A DNA stretch of 22,417 bases from an uncultured Zoogloea sp. (lineage in GTDB: Bacteria > Pseudomonadota > Gammaproteobacteria > Burkholderiales > Rhodocyclaceae), in the NCBI GenBank assembly GCA_937967645.1, contig CALBTT010000207.1, forward strand, positions 1 to 22,417, in the 5' to 3' direction. The notes under the pieces were generated by a model, which was given only the letters and a program-made list of their open reading frames with translations, ran no database searches and was not told the origin of the DNA. Of the stretch, positions 8,933-16,351 are shown piece by piece. Numbering within the stretch: position 1 is the stretch's first letter; each line of letters opens with the position of its first letter. Made by a program: the position numbers and the translations under genes.

Positions 8933-10059
8933 TGAACCTGCTGCTCAACGCCTACCGCAACCCCGAGTCGATCGGCCTCCTCGATGAAAGCCTGTGGGAT
9001 CTGCTGGTGCGCCAGGCCCGCCACGCCAATCTGCTCGGACGCCTGTTCCTGCGCCTGCAGGCCGCTGGCGTCGAAGGGCTGATCCCCGAGCGCCCTCACA
9101 ACCACCTACTCTCCGGCGCCGTCATGGCGGGCGAACAAGGCCATGCGATCCGCCGCGAAGCACGCTACCTGCAGGAGGCGCTCGGCGCCGCCGGCATCCC
9201 GGTGATCCTCCTCAAGGGCGCCGCCTACGTGGCCGCCGGGCTGCCGGCAGCGCAAGGGCGACTGTTCTCCGATGTCGACATCCTGCTGCCCAAGGCCCGC
9301 CTGGGCGATGCGGAGTCAGCCCTGCAGCTCAAAGGCTGGGTGAGCACCGCCACCGACGCCTACGACCAGCGCTATTACCGCCAGTGGATGCATGAACTGC
9401 CCGCCATGCGCCACGTCTTCCGCGGATCGGCCCTGGATGTGCATCACACCATCCTGCCGCCCACCTCGCGCCTCAAGCCCGATGCCAGCCTGCTCATCGA
9501 GGCGAGCGTCGAACTCGGCGGAGACCTGCCCGGCATCCGCACCCTGGCCCTGCCCGACCTCATCCTGCACAGCGCCTGCCACCTGTTCCATGAAGGCGAA
9601 CCCAACAACCTGCTGCGCGACCTGACCGACCTGGACCTGCTGCTACGTCATCTGGCGCAGGATGACGCCGCCTGGGATCACCTGGCCGAACGTGCCGGAC
9701 AGCTCCAGTTGAGCGATCCCCTGCGCCTTGCGCTGCGCTACTGTCACAGCCTGCTCGAGACCCCGGTGCCCAGCCGCATCCAGACCCGCACAGGCTGCCT
9801 GCTCGGCGGCGGCTGGGTGCAGCGCCTGCGGGACGCCATGTACGCCCGCGTCCTGCGCCCCCAGCACCCGAGCACCGCCGACGTGCTGACGCCCCTCGCC
9901 CGCCGGGCGCTCTACATCCGGGCCCACTGGCTGCGAATGCCGCCGCTGCTGCTCGCTTACCACCTGGCCCACAAGGCCCTGTTCCCGGCCCGGCAGGAGA
10001 CTCACCCCCTGTCCACCGAGAAGGTCGAGCTTGTGACAGGCGAAAAAAAAGCGGCCTGA
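8932..10059 (+). CDS. Nucleotidyltransferase family protein (NTP_transf_5 type)
   Basis: This 375-residue protein belongs to the pol-beta-like nucleotidyltransferases often annotated as NTP_transf_5. The motif LLKGAAYVAAG (residues 93-103) is followed by GRLFSDVDILLP (109-120) with the catalytic pair D114/D116, and D169 in ALDVHHTILPP as the likely third metal ligand. The C-terminal half is helical (LRDLTDLDLLLRHL). It could transfer a nucleotide or phosphate to the product of the upstream kinase, but the substrate is unknown. The start ATG overlaps the kinase stop (TGATG). The last residues (EKKAA) are encoded within the terminator hairpin, and the TGA lies in its loop. It is the last gene of the unit. 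Confidence 0.85.
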   Translation: MNLLLNAYRNPESIGLLDESLWDLLVRQARHANLLGRLFLRLQAAGVEGLIPERPHNHLLSGAVMAGEQGHAIRREARYLQEALGAAGIPVILLKGAAYVAAGLPAAQGRLFSDVDILLPKARLGDAESALQLKGWVSTATDAYDQRYYRQWMHELPAMRHVFRGSALDVHHTILPPTSRLKPDASLLIEASVELGGDLPGIRTLALPDLILHSACHLFHEGEPNNLLRDLTDLDLLLRHLAQDDAAWDHLAERAGQLQLSDPLRLALRYCHSLLETPVPSRIQTRTGCLLGGGWVQRLRDAMYARVLRPQHPSTADVLTPLARRALYIRAHWLRMPPLLLAYHLAHKALFPARQETHPLSTEKVELVTGEKKAA

Positions 10060-10070
10060 GCCGCTTTTTT
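10043..10070. terminator. Bidirectional intrinsic terminator
   Basis: GCGGC-CTGA-GCCGC forms a 5-bp GC stem (10051-10064), with eight A on the left and six T on the right that extend the pairing. It can end transcription from both sides: the four-gene unit (plus) and grxD (minus, whose stop is at 10088). The loop contains the nucleotidyltransferase TGA (10057-10059). Confidence 0.9.
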
Positions 10071-10087
10071 CCGGACCTGCATCCTGC

Positions 10088-10405
10088 TCAGGCCTTGACC
10101 TCGTCGAGCAGCTTCTGCAGCTCACCCGATTCGAACATCTCCTTCATGATGTCCGAACCGCCGACGAATTCGCCCTTCACGTAGAGCTGGGGGATGGTCG
10201 GCCAGTTGGCGTATTCCTTGATGCCCTGGCGGATGTCTTCGTTCATCAGCACGTCCACGGCCAGGTAGCCTTGCACGCCACAGGCCTTGAGGATCTGGGA
10301 GGCCATCGAAGAGAAACCGCAGCGGGGCATCGCCGGGGAACCCTTCATGTAGAGCACGACCGGGTTGGTGGTGACTTGTTCGTGAATGACTTTCTGGACG
10401 TCCAT
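10088..10405 (-). CDS. grxD: Monothiol glutaredoxin, Grx4 family
   Basis: This 105-residue cytosolic protein carries the CGFS active site (C29-S32) in a GSPAMPRCGFS context, plus WPTIPQLYVKGEFVGGSDI (residues 68-86), which contains the cis-proline and glutathione-binding parts. CGFS glutaredoxins carry 2Fe-2S clusters with glutathione and help in iron-sulfur protein assembly. The length is normal. It lies downstream of prmC on the same strand but has its own clear promoter at 10444-10472. The ATG is at 10405. It shares the terminator at 10043-10070 with the convergent nucleotidyltransferase gene. Confidence 0.97.
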   Translation of the reverse strand: MDVQKVIHEQVTTNPVVLYMKGSPAMPRCGFSSMASQILKACGVQGYLAVDVLMNEDIRQGIKEYANWPTIPQLYVKGEFVGGSDIMKEMFESGELQKLLDEVKA

Positions 10406-10443
10406 CGTGGTCTCGCTAAATAGTTGAGCAATTCAGTCGGGAA

Positions 10444-10472
10444 AGAATAGGCCTGCGGACGCAAGCCGTCAA
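10444..10472 (-). promoter_or_regulatory. Sigma-70 promoter of grxD
   Basis: On the minus strand, TTGACG (10472-10467) is followed after 17 bases by TATTCT (10449-10444), about 40 bases before the grxD ATG. The -35 box overlaps the prmC stop codon (10471-10469), so grxD can be expressed apart from hemA-prfA-prmC. Confidence 0.65.
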
Positions 10473-11296
10473 GGGCGCCGCCCGAAGCCGATCCGCTCGA
10501 TGCCTGCCAGGTCCCGCGCCGAGGCCACATCGACAAAGCCCTGGGCCTGCAGCAGATCCCGCACCGCAGCCCCCTGATCGTAACCATGCTCCATCAGCAG
10601 ATACCCACCGGAGAGCAGGTGGGCCGGAGCTTCGGCGGCAATCCGGGCCAGGTCATCGAGCCCCGCAGGCCCTGAAGCCAGCGCCCCCGGCGGCTCGAAG
10701 CGGACATCGCCTTCATCGAGATGCGGGTCGCCCGCCGCGACATAGGGCGGGTTGCTGACGATCAGATCGAACAGTTCGCCCTGCAGCGCAGCAAACCAGT
10801 CACTCTCAAGGCAGCGAACGCGCGCGCCGAGCTGCTGCGCGTTGGCCGCAGCCACCGCCAGGGCTGCCGGGGAGATATCCACGGCGGTCACCTGGGCGGC
10901 GGGCAGTTCCAGCGCCAGGCTCACCGCCAGCGCGCCACTGCCGGTTCCCAGATCGAGGATCCTGACCGCGGCATCGCGGGGCACCCGGGCCAGCACCGTA
11001 TCGACGATCAGTTCCGTTTCCGGACGGGGGATCAGCACCGCCGGCGACACCCGGAAGCGGCGGCCGTAGAACTCCCGCTCCCCCAGCAGATACGCCACCG
11101 GTTCGCCCTGCTCCCGGCGCACCAGCATGTCCACGAAGCGCAGCGCCAGCTCGGGCGCAAGCCCCCGCTCCGGGTAGGCGGCGATCTGGGCGGTGGACGC
11201 GCCGGTCAGCGCCCCCAGCAGCATCCTCGCCTCGGCAGCGGGAATGCGTCCGCGGCCCAGCGCCAGCGCCGCCCCCAGGGAATCGGGCAGCTTCAA
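10469..11296 (-). CDS. prmC: Release factor glutamine N5-methyltransferase
   Basis: PrmC methylates the glutamine of the GGQ motif in RF1 and RF2 using S-adenosylmethionine, which increases release efficiency. The 275-residue protein has an N-terminal helical domain, FYGRRFRVSPAVLIPRPETE (residues 76-95), motif I DLGTGSG (115-121) and the catalytic NPPY (182-185) in DLIVSNPPYVAAG. Length and layout are typical. It starts 1 bp after the stop of prfA, which encodes its substrate, so the two are translationally coupled. It belongs to the hemA-prfA-prmC transcript. Confidence 0.97.
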   Translation of the reverse strand: MKLPDSLGAALALGRGRIPAAEARMLLGALTGASTAQIAAYPERGLAPELALRFVDMLVRREQGEPVAYLLGEREFYGRRFRVSPAVLIPRPETELIVDTVLARVPRDAAVRILDLGTGSGALAVSLALELPAAQVTAVDISPAALAVAAANAQQLGARVRCLESDWFAALQGELFDLIVSNPPYVAAGDPHLDEGDVRFEPPGALASGPAGLDDLARIAAEAPAHLLSGGYLLMEHGYDQGAAVRDLLQAQGFVDVASARDLAGIERIGFGRRP

Positions 11297-11297
11297 C

Positions 11298-12383
11298 TCA
11301 GCTGCCCTCCTCGGCCAGGGCGGCGAGCAGCTCGGCCTGGTGCTCGGCGGTCAACGCAGCCAGCACTTCGTCCAGGTCGCCCTGCATGACGGCATCCAGC
11401 TTGTAGAGGGTCAGGTTGATGCGGTGATCGGTGAGCCGACCTTGAGGAAAATTGTAGGTGCGGATCCGCTCCGAGCGGTCGCCGCTCCCCACCAGGCTCT
11501 TGCGCGTGGCGGCCTCGCGGGCCTGCTGCTCGCGCACCTGGATGTCCTTGATCCGGGCCGCCAGCACGCGCAGGGCCGAGGCCTTGTTCTGGTGCTGGGA
11601 GCGCCCGTCCTGGCACTCCGCGACGATGCCGGTGGGCAGGTGGGTGATGCGCACCGCCGAGTCGGTCTTGTTGATGTGCTGGCCACCGGCACCGGAGGCC
11701 CGGAAGGTGTCGATGCGCAGATCGGCCGGGTTGAGCTCCACATCGCCCACCTCGTCCGCCTCGGGCATCACCGCCACGGTACAGGCCGAGGTGTGGATGC
11801 GCCCCTGGGTCTCGGTGGCCGGCACCCGCTGCACCCGGTGGCCGCCGGATTCGAACTTGAGGCGCGAGTAGGCACCGTTGCCGGCGATGCGCACGATGAC
11901 CTCCTTGAAGCCACCCAGCTCCGAATCGCTGGCCGAGATGGTCTCGACCTGCCAGCGCTGGCGTTCCGCGTAGCGGGTGTACATGCGCAGCAGGTCGCCG
12001 GCGAACAGGGCGGCCTCGTCCCCGCCGGTCCCCGCCCGGATCTCCAGGAAGAGGTTGCGCTCATCGTTGGGGTCGCGGGGCAGCAAGGCCTTCTGCAGCG
12101 CGTCCTCGATACGCACCTGGGCTTCCCGGGCGCTGTCGAGTTCGGCTGCCGCCAGCTCCTTCATCTCGGGGTCGGCGAGCAGCTCGCGGGCGCTGGCCTC
12201 GTCATCGACGGCCCGGCAGAAATCCCGGTAGAGGCCGACCACCGGCGTGATCTCCGCATGCTCGCGGGTCAGCTTGCGGTAGTTGTCCATATCGGCGGCG
12301 GCCTCGCTGGTGGCCAGCAGGCGGTCCAGCTCCTGCAGACGGTCGGCAAGGTTCTCGAGCTTGTCGCGGATACGTTGTTTCAT
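11298..12383 (-). CDS. prfA: Peptide chain release factor 1
   Basis: RF1 reads UAA and UAG stop codons and triggers peptide release. The 361-residue protein is of normal length and matches E. coli numbering at key sites: the codon-reading tripeptide PAT at 188-190 in RVPATETQGRIHTS, and the catalytic GGQ at 233-235 in SGAGGQHINKTDSAVR. Since most stops in this window are TGA, RF2 must carry much of the termination load, but RF1 looks intact. The gene follows hemA by 48 bp and abuts prmC, the common hemA-prfA-prmC order of beta- and gammaproteobacteria. Confidence 0.98.
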   Translation of the reverse strand: MKQRIRDKLENLADRLQELDRLLATSEAAADMDNYRKLTREHAEITPVVGLYRDFCRAVDDEASARELLADPEMKELAAAELDSAREAQVRIEDALQKALLPRDPNDERNLFLEIRAGTGGDEAALFAGDLLRMYTRYAERQRWQVETISASDSELGGFKEVIVRIAGNGAYSRLKFESGGHRVQRVPATETQGRIHTSACTVAVMPEADEVGDVELNPADLRIDTFRASGAGGQHINKTDSAVRITHLPTGIVAECQDGRSQHQNKASALRVLAARIKDIQVREQQAREAATRKSLVGSGDRSERIRTYNFPQGRLTDHRINLTLYKLDAVMQGDLDEVLAALTAEHQAELLAALAEEGS

Positions 12384-12431
12384 GGAAATACCGGCCCGCC
12401 GGAGCAGGCATGAACGACCCGGCCCGGAGGC

Positions 12432-13685
12432 TCAGTGGTCCTTGGAAAGATTGAAGAGACGCTGGACCAGGCCGGCGCAATCGCCCCGGTGATCACCGTC
12501 CGCGTCGTTGAGAAAGCGGGTCGGGCCGTGCATGAACTTGTTGGTGAGGCCGTGGCTGAGCGCCTCCAGCACCTTCAACGGGTCCTCGCCACGGGCCAGC
12601 AGGCGCTGGGCCCGCTCCAGCTCGGCCTGGCGCAGCTGGTCGGCATGTTCGCGCAGGGCCCGGATGGTCGGCACCGTATCGCGGCTGTCCAGCCAGTGCA
12701 GGAAGCCATCGACCCGGTTGTCGATGATGCCTTCCGCCTCTACCACCGCCGCCTGGCGGGACTCCAGACCGGAATCGACCACCTGGGCCAGGTCATCCAC
12801 GGTGTACAGGAAGACGTCGTCCAGCCCCGCCACTTCGGGCTCGATGTCGCGGGGCACGGCCAGGTCCACCATCACGATGGGACGCCGGCGGCGCGCCTTG
12901 AGAGCACGCTCCACCATCCCCAGCCCGATCACCGGCAGGGGGCTGCCGGTGCAGGACACCACGATGTCGTAGCCCGGCAGGGCTTCACCCACCTGGTCGA
13001 GGCGCAGCACGTCGCCACCGAAACGCGCGGCCAGAGCCTCCGCCCGGGCGACGGTGCGATTGGCGATGGTGAGGCGCTTTGGCTTTTCACCACCGAAGTG
13101 GGCAGCGCACAGCTCGATCATCTCGCCAGCCCCCACGAACAGCACCCGCTGATCGCTGACCCGCTCGAAGATCCGTTCCGACAGATGCACCGCCGCCGCC
13201 GCCATGGAGACGATGTTCGCGCCGATGGCAGTGGTCGAACGCACTTCCTTGGCCACCGAGAAGGTGCGCTGGAAGAGCTTGTGCATGGTGGCGCCCAGGG
13301 TGCCGGCCTCCTCGGCCTGGCGCACCGCGTCCTTCATCTGGCCAAGGATCTGGGGCTCACCGAGGACCATCGAGTCCAGCCCGCTGGCCACCCGGAAGAC
13401 ATGGCGCACCGCATCCCGCTGGGGCAGGGTGTACAGGTAGGGCGACAGCTCCGGCAGGGCCAGCCGGTGGTATTCGGCAAACCAGTCGGCCGCATGCTGG
13501 GGCTGCTGGGTGGCGAAGTAGAGTTCCGTCCGGTTGCAGGTGGACAGAATGGCCGCTTCCTTGACCGGCTTCACCTTGACGAAGTCGGCCAGGGCCTGGA
13601 CCAGGCTCTCCGGACGAAAGGCTACGCGCTCGCGGATGGCGAGCGGCGCAGTATGGTGATTCAGTCCGAGAGCAAAGAGCTGCAT
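12432..13685 (-). CDS. hemA: Glutamyl-tRNA reductase
   Basis: HemA reduces glutamyl-tRNA(Glu) to glutamate-1-semialdehyde with NADPH, the first committed step of the C5 tetrapyrrole pathway. The 417-residue protein has the N-terminal LNHHTAPLAIRER, the catalytic C50 in STCNRTELY (48-56), SGLDSMVLGEPQILGQ (101-116), the NADPH-binding VLFVGAGEMIEL (181-192) and a C-terminal dimerisation domain with LTNKFMHGPT. Length is normal. The ATG at 13685 is about 30 bases downstream of the predicted transcription start of an extended -10 promoter. It leads the hemA-prfA-prmC operon. The lldR gene upstream is on the same strand but unrelated in function. Confidence 0.97.
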   Translation of the reverse strand: MQLFALGLNHHTAPLAIRERVAFRPESLVQALADFVKVKPVKEAAILSTCNRTELYFATQQPQHAADWFAEYHRLALPELSPYLYTLPQRDAVRHVFRVASGLDSMVLGEPQILGQMKDAVRQAEEAGTLGATMHKLFQRTFSVAKEVRSTTAIGANIVSMAAAAVHLSERIFERVSDQRVLFVGAGEMIELCAAHFGGEKPKRLTIANRTVARAEALAARFGGDVLRLDQVGEALPGYDIVVSCTGSPLPVIGLGMVERALKARRRRPIVMVDLAVPRDIEPEVAGLDDVFLYTVDDLAQVVDSGLESRQAAVVEAEGIIDNRVDGFLHWLDSRDTVPTIRALREHADQLRQAELERAQRLLARGEDPLKVLEALSHGLTNKFMHGPTRFLNDADGDHRGDCAGLVQRLFNLSKDH

Positions 13686-13723
13686 GGGTCAGGCCAGGCA
13701 GGGGCGGAATTTTTCAGCCGGCG

Positions 13724-13732
13724 ATTATATCA
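13724..13732 (-). promoter_or_regulatory. Extended -10 promoter of hemA
   Basis: On the minus strand TGATATAAT (13732-13724) is a perfect extended -10 element (TG-N-TATAAT), 38 bases before the hemA ATG. The -35 region is poor (CATGCA at 17-base spacing), as is common where the TG motif compensates. Confidence 0.6.
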
Positions 13733-13779
13733 CCCGGTCTTTTTCCTGCATGACCGGGGATATCCGCAGGCCCGCCCCC

Positions 13780-14580
13780 TCAGCCTACCTCCACGTCGGC
13801 CTTGGGCGCAGCGGCCCTGGACAGGCGGCGGGCCACCTCGGCGCGGCTCTCACGCTCCTCGTGCAGGGCGCGCGCCACCATGCTCTCGTAGACGAAGCCG
13901 ATGTGCCGGCGCACGGCCGCACGGGCCGCCTCGGGATCATGTTTGCGCAGCGCCTCCCAGATCGCCCGGTGCTGGCCGCGCAGCTCCTGCCAGTCATCCT
14001 CCTGGCGGCGCAGGTGCTTGAGATTGCGGTCGATATGGTCGTGGATGACGCGGAACAGGCTGGCCGTGAGGTGCCCGAACATCACGTTGTGGGCCGCCTC
14101 GGCGATGGCCTGGTGAAAAGCCAGATCCGCCGCGACCTGCTCTTCGGAACCGGACGGCCCCTGGGCAAACAGTGCCTCCAGGCGCTCGAAGGCCTCCCCG
14201 ATGCGTTGGATGTCGGCATCCGTGGCGCGCTGCGCCGCCAGCGCCGCTGCTTCGCATTCGAGCATGCCGCGGAACTCCAGCAGATCGTCCTGGATGTCCG
14301 GGTGCTGGCGCAGCATCTCCTGCCAGTGGTCGGTGAAGCCCGCATCGAGGCGATCGGTGACATAAGTGCCGCCACCCTGGCGGCTCTGCAGCAGGCCCTT
14401 GGAGACCAGCTTCTGGATCGCCTCACGCAGGGACGGACGCGACACCCCCAGCTCGGCCGCCAGCTCACGCTCGGGCTGCAAACGATCGCCGGGCTTCAGC
14501 GCGCCATCCAGGATGCGCCGCTCAAGCTCGCGGGCGATGGTGTCGGAGAGTCGCTGAACAGCCAGCTTGCCTGTTGCCAT
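13780..14580 (-). CDS. lldR: GntR/FadR-family lactate regulator
   Basis: This 266-residue protein (from ATG 14580) has an N-terminal winged helix (about residues 5-75) with LKPGDRLQPERELAAELGVS and RPSLREAIQKLVSKGLLQSRQGGGTYV, and a C-terminal FCD ligand domain with FHQAIAEAAHN and a closing ..HRAIWEALRKHDPEAARAAVRRHI.. segment that supply metal-binding histidines. It is closest in type to LldR/PdhR, which act as repressors released by lactate or pyruvate. It is divergent from the lactate genes, which makes LldR the best call. A TTG at 14589 would add three residues, but ATG is preferred although neither has a clear ribosome binding site. The predicted transcript starts inside operator 1, so it should regulate itself. 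Confidence 0.92.
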   Translation of the reverse strand: MATGKLAVQRLSDTIARELERRILDGALKPGDRLQPERELAAELGVSRPSLREAIQKLVSKGLLQSRQGGGTYVTDRLDAGFTDHWQEMLRQHPDIQDDLLEFRGMLECEAAALAAQRATDADIQRIGEAFERLEALFAQGPSGSEEQVAADLAFHQAIAEAAHNVMFGHLTASLFRVIHDHIDRNLKHLRRQEDDWQELRGQHRAIWEALRKHDPEAARAAVRRHIGFVYESMVARALHEERESRAEVARRLSRAAAPKADVEVG

Positions 14581-14596
14581 CGGAATCAAATCAAAA

Positions 14597-14609
14597 TTGG
14601 TAAGACCAA
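14597..14609. promoter_or_regulatory. LldR operator 1 (over the lldR start site)
   Basis: TTGGT-AAG-ACCAA is a perfect 5-bp inverted repeat with a 3-base spacer, the TTGGTnnnACCAA half-site layout of LldR/PdhR operators. It starts one base from the lldR -10 box (14611-14616) and covers its predicted transcription start near 14604. Confidence 0.8.
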
Positions 14610-14610
14610 A

Positions 14611-14639
14611 ATTCTAGGACAGCACACGTGCGAGGACAA
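14611..14639 (-). promoter_or_regulatory. Sigma-70 promoter of lldR
   Basis: On the minus strand, TTGTCC (14639-14634) and TAGAAT (14616-14611) are separated by 17 bases. The start site would be near 14604, about 24 bases before the lldR ATG and inside operator 1. Confidence 0.65.
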
Positions 14640-14713
14640 TACAGCGTACACATCAAGAAATGGGGAAAACCCTTATAACCTTAAAAAATCAACACTTTGT
14701 CGCGGCCCCACAA

Positions 14714-14742
14714 TTGACTTAGCCAAGGACTGAGCGTAAATT
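14714..14742 (+). promoter_or_regulatory. Sigma-70 promoter of the lutACB-dld operon
   Basis: TTGACT (14714-14719) and TAAATT (14737-14742) are separated by 17 bases, giving a start near 14749. Operator 2 begins about 9 bases downstream of that. The -35 box is itself part of a degenerate operator-like palindrome, TTGAC-TTA-GCCAA (14714-14726). The region 14590-14790 is markedly AT-richer than the flanking genes. Confidence 0.7.
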
Positions 14743-14757
14743 TTCGACATGCACGGC

Positions 14758-14776
14758 AAATTGGTCTTACCAATTT
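14758..14776. promoter_or_regulatory. LldR operator 2 (downstream of the lut promoter)
   Basis: AAATTGGT-CTT-ACCAATTT is a perfect 8-bp inverted repeat with a 3-base spacer, a stronger version of operator 1. It lies at about +10 to +28 relative to the predicted lut start site, a position suited to repression. A further partial half-site, ATTGGACCA, follows at 14785-14793. Confidence 0.85.
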
Positions 14777-14855
14777 ACCGAATGATTGGACCACATAACC
14801 GGAAGCCCGCGCGGAGAAGACCTCTTCGACACGGGCAAGACGGGAGAGGAGACCC

Positions 14856-15680
14856 ATGAGCAGCCCCGGCCACGACGCGAGCACTCCGCGCACCTATCCG
14901 CCCCGCCCCAAGGCGGTGTACTTCTACGGCACCTGCCTGGTGGACATGTTCGTCCCCGAGGCCGGCATGGACGCCATCGCCCTCCTCGAACGTGAAGGTA
15001 TCCGTGTCATCTTCCCGGACAACCAGACCTGCTGCGGCCAGCCAGCCTTCACCAGCGGCTTTCCCGAGGAAGCACGCCGGGTGGTGGAATCCCAGCTCGA
15101 CCTGTTCCCCGGCGACTACCCCATCGTGGTGCCGTCCGGCTCCTGCGCCGGCATGATCCGCTGGCACTGGGAGAAGGTCTGTGCCGCCGACCCAGCCCTG
15201 AAGGCCCGCGCCGAGGCAATCTCCGCCCGCACCTACGAGTTCGCCGAATTCCTGCTGCATGTGCTCGGTTTCGACCGCAAGGACGAAGGCCCGGCCACCA
15301 CCGTCACCCTGCACACCTCCTGCTCGGCGCGCCGCGAGATGGGCACCCACCTGGTCGGCCGGGAGCTGCTGGCCCGCCTCGACAACGTCACCCTCGCCCA
15401 CCACGACCACGAATCGGAGTGCTGCGGTTTCGGCGGCACCTTCTCCCTCAAGCACCCGGACGTCTCCACGGCCATGGTCAGCGACAAGGTCGCCTCCCTG
15501 AAGGCCACCGGCTGCGCCCAGCTGGTCACCGCCGACTGCGGCTGCATGCTCAACATCACCCAGCGTGCCGCCCGTGAAGACCAGGACGCCGGCCGCGCCT
15601 GCCCCTCCCTGCCCGGTGAGCACCTCGCCACCTTCCTGCTCCGCCGCACCGGCGGCACCCCCAGCGGAGAGCAGCAATGA
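14856..15680 (+). CDS. lutA: L-lactate oxidation complex subunit LutA (LldE/YkgE)
   Basis: LutA is the CCG-domain iron-sulfur subunit of the LutABC complex that oxidises L-lactate to pyruvate. The 274-residue protein has two CCG-type domains: C27 and TCCGQPAF (cysteines 59-60) with SGSCAGM (C97), then HTSCSARR (C156), ECCGFGGTFS (cysteines 189-190) and TADCGCML. It has about 20 extra N-terminal residues rich in Pro/Arg before KAVYFYGTC. The ATG at 14856 is preceded by GAGAGGAG at good spacing. It is the first gene after operator 2 and overlaps lutC by 4 bp. Confidence 0.95.
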   Translation: MSSPGHDASTPRTYPPRPKAVYFYGTCLVDMFVPEAGMDAIALLEREGIRVIFPDNQTCCGQPAFTSGFPEEARRVVESQLDLFPGDYPIVVPSGSCAGMIRWHWEKVCAADPALKARAEAISARTYEFAEFLLHVLGFDRKDEGPATTVTLHTSCSARREMGTHLVGRELLARLDNVTLAHHDHESECCGFGGTFSLKHPDVSTAMVSDKVASLKATGCAQLVTADCGCMLNITQRAAREDQDAGRACPSLPGEHLATFLLRRTGGTPSGEQQ

Positions 15681-16351
15681 GCGCCCGCGAACGCATCCTC
15701 GCCAAGCTGCGCAAGGCCCGGCCCGAGCTGCCCCTGCGCCAGCCCAGCCTCGACGCCCATTACGCTCCGCGCGCCCGCGATGAGTCGCGGCAGGAGCGCC
15801 TGGCCCGCTTCCGCACCGGTATCGAAGGCTTCCACGCCGACGTGCACATCAGCACCGCTGACAACTGGCCCCAGGTGCTCGCCACCTTGTGCGCCGAAAA
15901 GAACATCCAGACCCTGATGTACGGCGCCTCCACTCAAGCGGCGCCCCAGCTCGAGGGCACCCCCTTCGGCGGCACCACCCTGCGCCCCTGGGCCGGCCGC
16001 TTTGAAGACATCAAGACCGACCTGTTCCACCGCGTGGATGCCGGCTTCACCCTGGCCCGTGGTGCCATCGCCGAGACCGGCTCGCTGATCCTGTGGCCGT
16101 CGGGCGAGGAGCCCCGCACCCTGTCGCTGATCCCGCCGATCCACTTTGTGCTGCTCGATGCGGCCACCATCCACCCCACCTTCTACGATGCCCTGGTCGG
16201 CGAGAACTGGGCGGGCGGCCTGCCCACCAACGCCCTGCTGATTTCCGGCCCGTCCAAGACCGCCGACATCCAGCAGACCCTGGCTTACGGCGCCCACGGC
16301 CCCAAGGAACTCATCGTCATCGTCATCAACGTCGAAGGAGAACGGGCATGA
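15677..16351 (+). CDS. lutC: L-lactate oxidation complex subunit LutC (LldG/YkgG), LUD domain
   Basis: This 224-residue protein consists of an N-terminal helix (SARERILAKLRKARPEL) and a LUD domain with DAGFTLARGAIAETGSLIL and PRTLSLIPPIHFVLLD. It has no cysteine cluster, as expected of LutC, the small subunit of the L-lactate oxidation complex. Both ends overlap neighbouring genes by 4 bp (ATGA): lutA upstream and lutB downstream. The order lutA-lutC-lutB differs from the A-B-C order of the Bacillus operon. Confidence 0.95.
   Translation: MSARERILAKLRKARPELPLRQPSLDAHYAPRARDESRQERLARFRTGIEGFHADVHISTADNWPQVLATLCAEKNIQTLMYGASTQAAPQLEGTPFGGTTLRPWAGRFEDIKTDLFHRVDAGFTLARGAIAETGSLILWPSGEEPRTLSLIPPIHFVLLDAATIHPTFYDALVGENWAGGLPTNALLISGPSKTADIQQTLAYGAHGPKELIVIVINVEGERA

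Noticed and set aside
12435..14021. Plus-strand open frame (528 codons) opposite hemA and lldR
   Set aside because: It lies antisense to two recognised genes and across the hemA promoter, with low-complexity translation.
16093..16347. N-terminal extension of LutB
   Set aside because: It overlaps lutC in another frame; ATG 16348 has a strong ribosome binding site and the standard 4-bp overlap.
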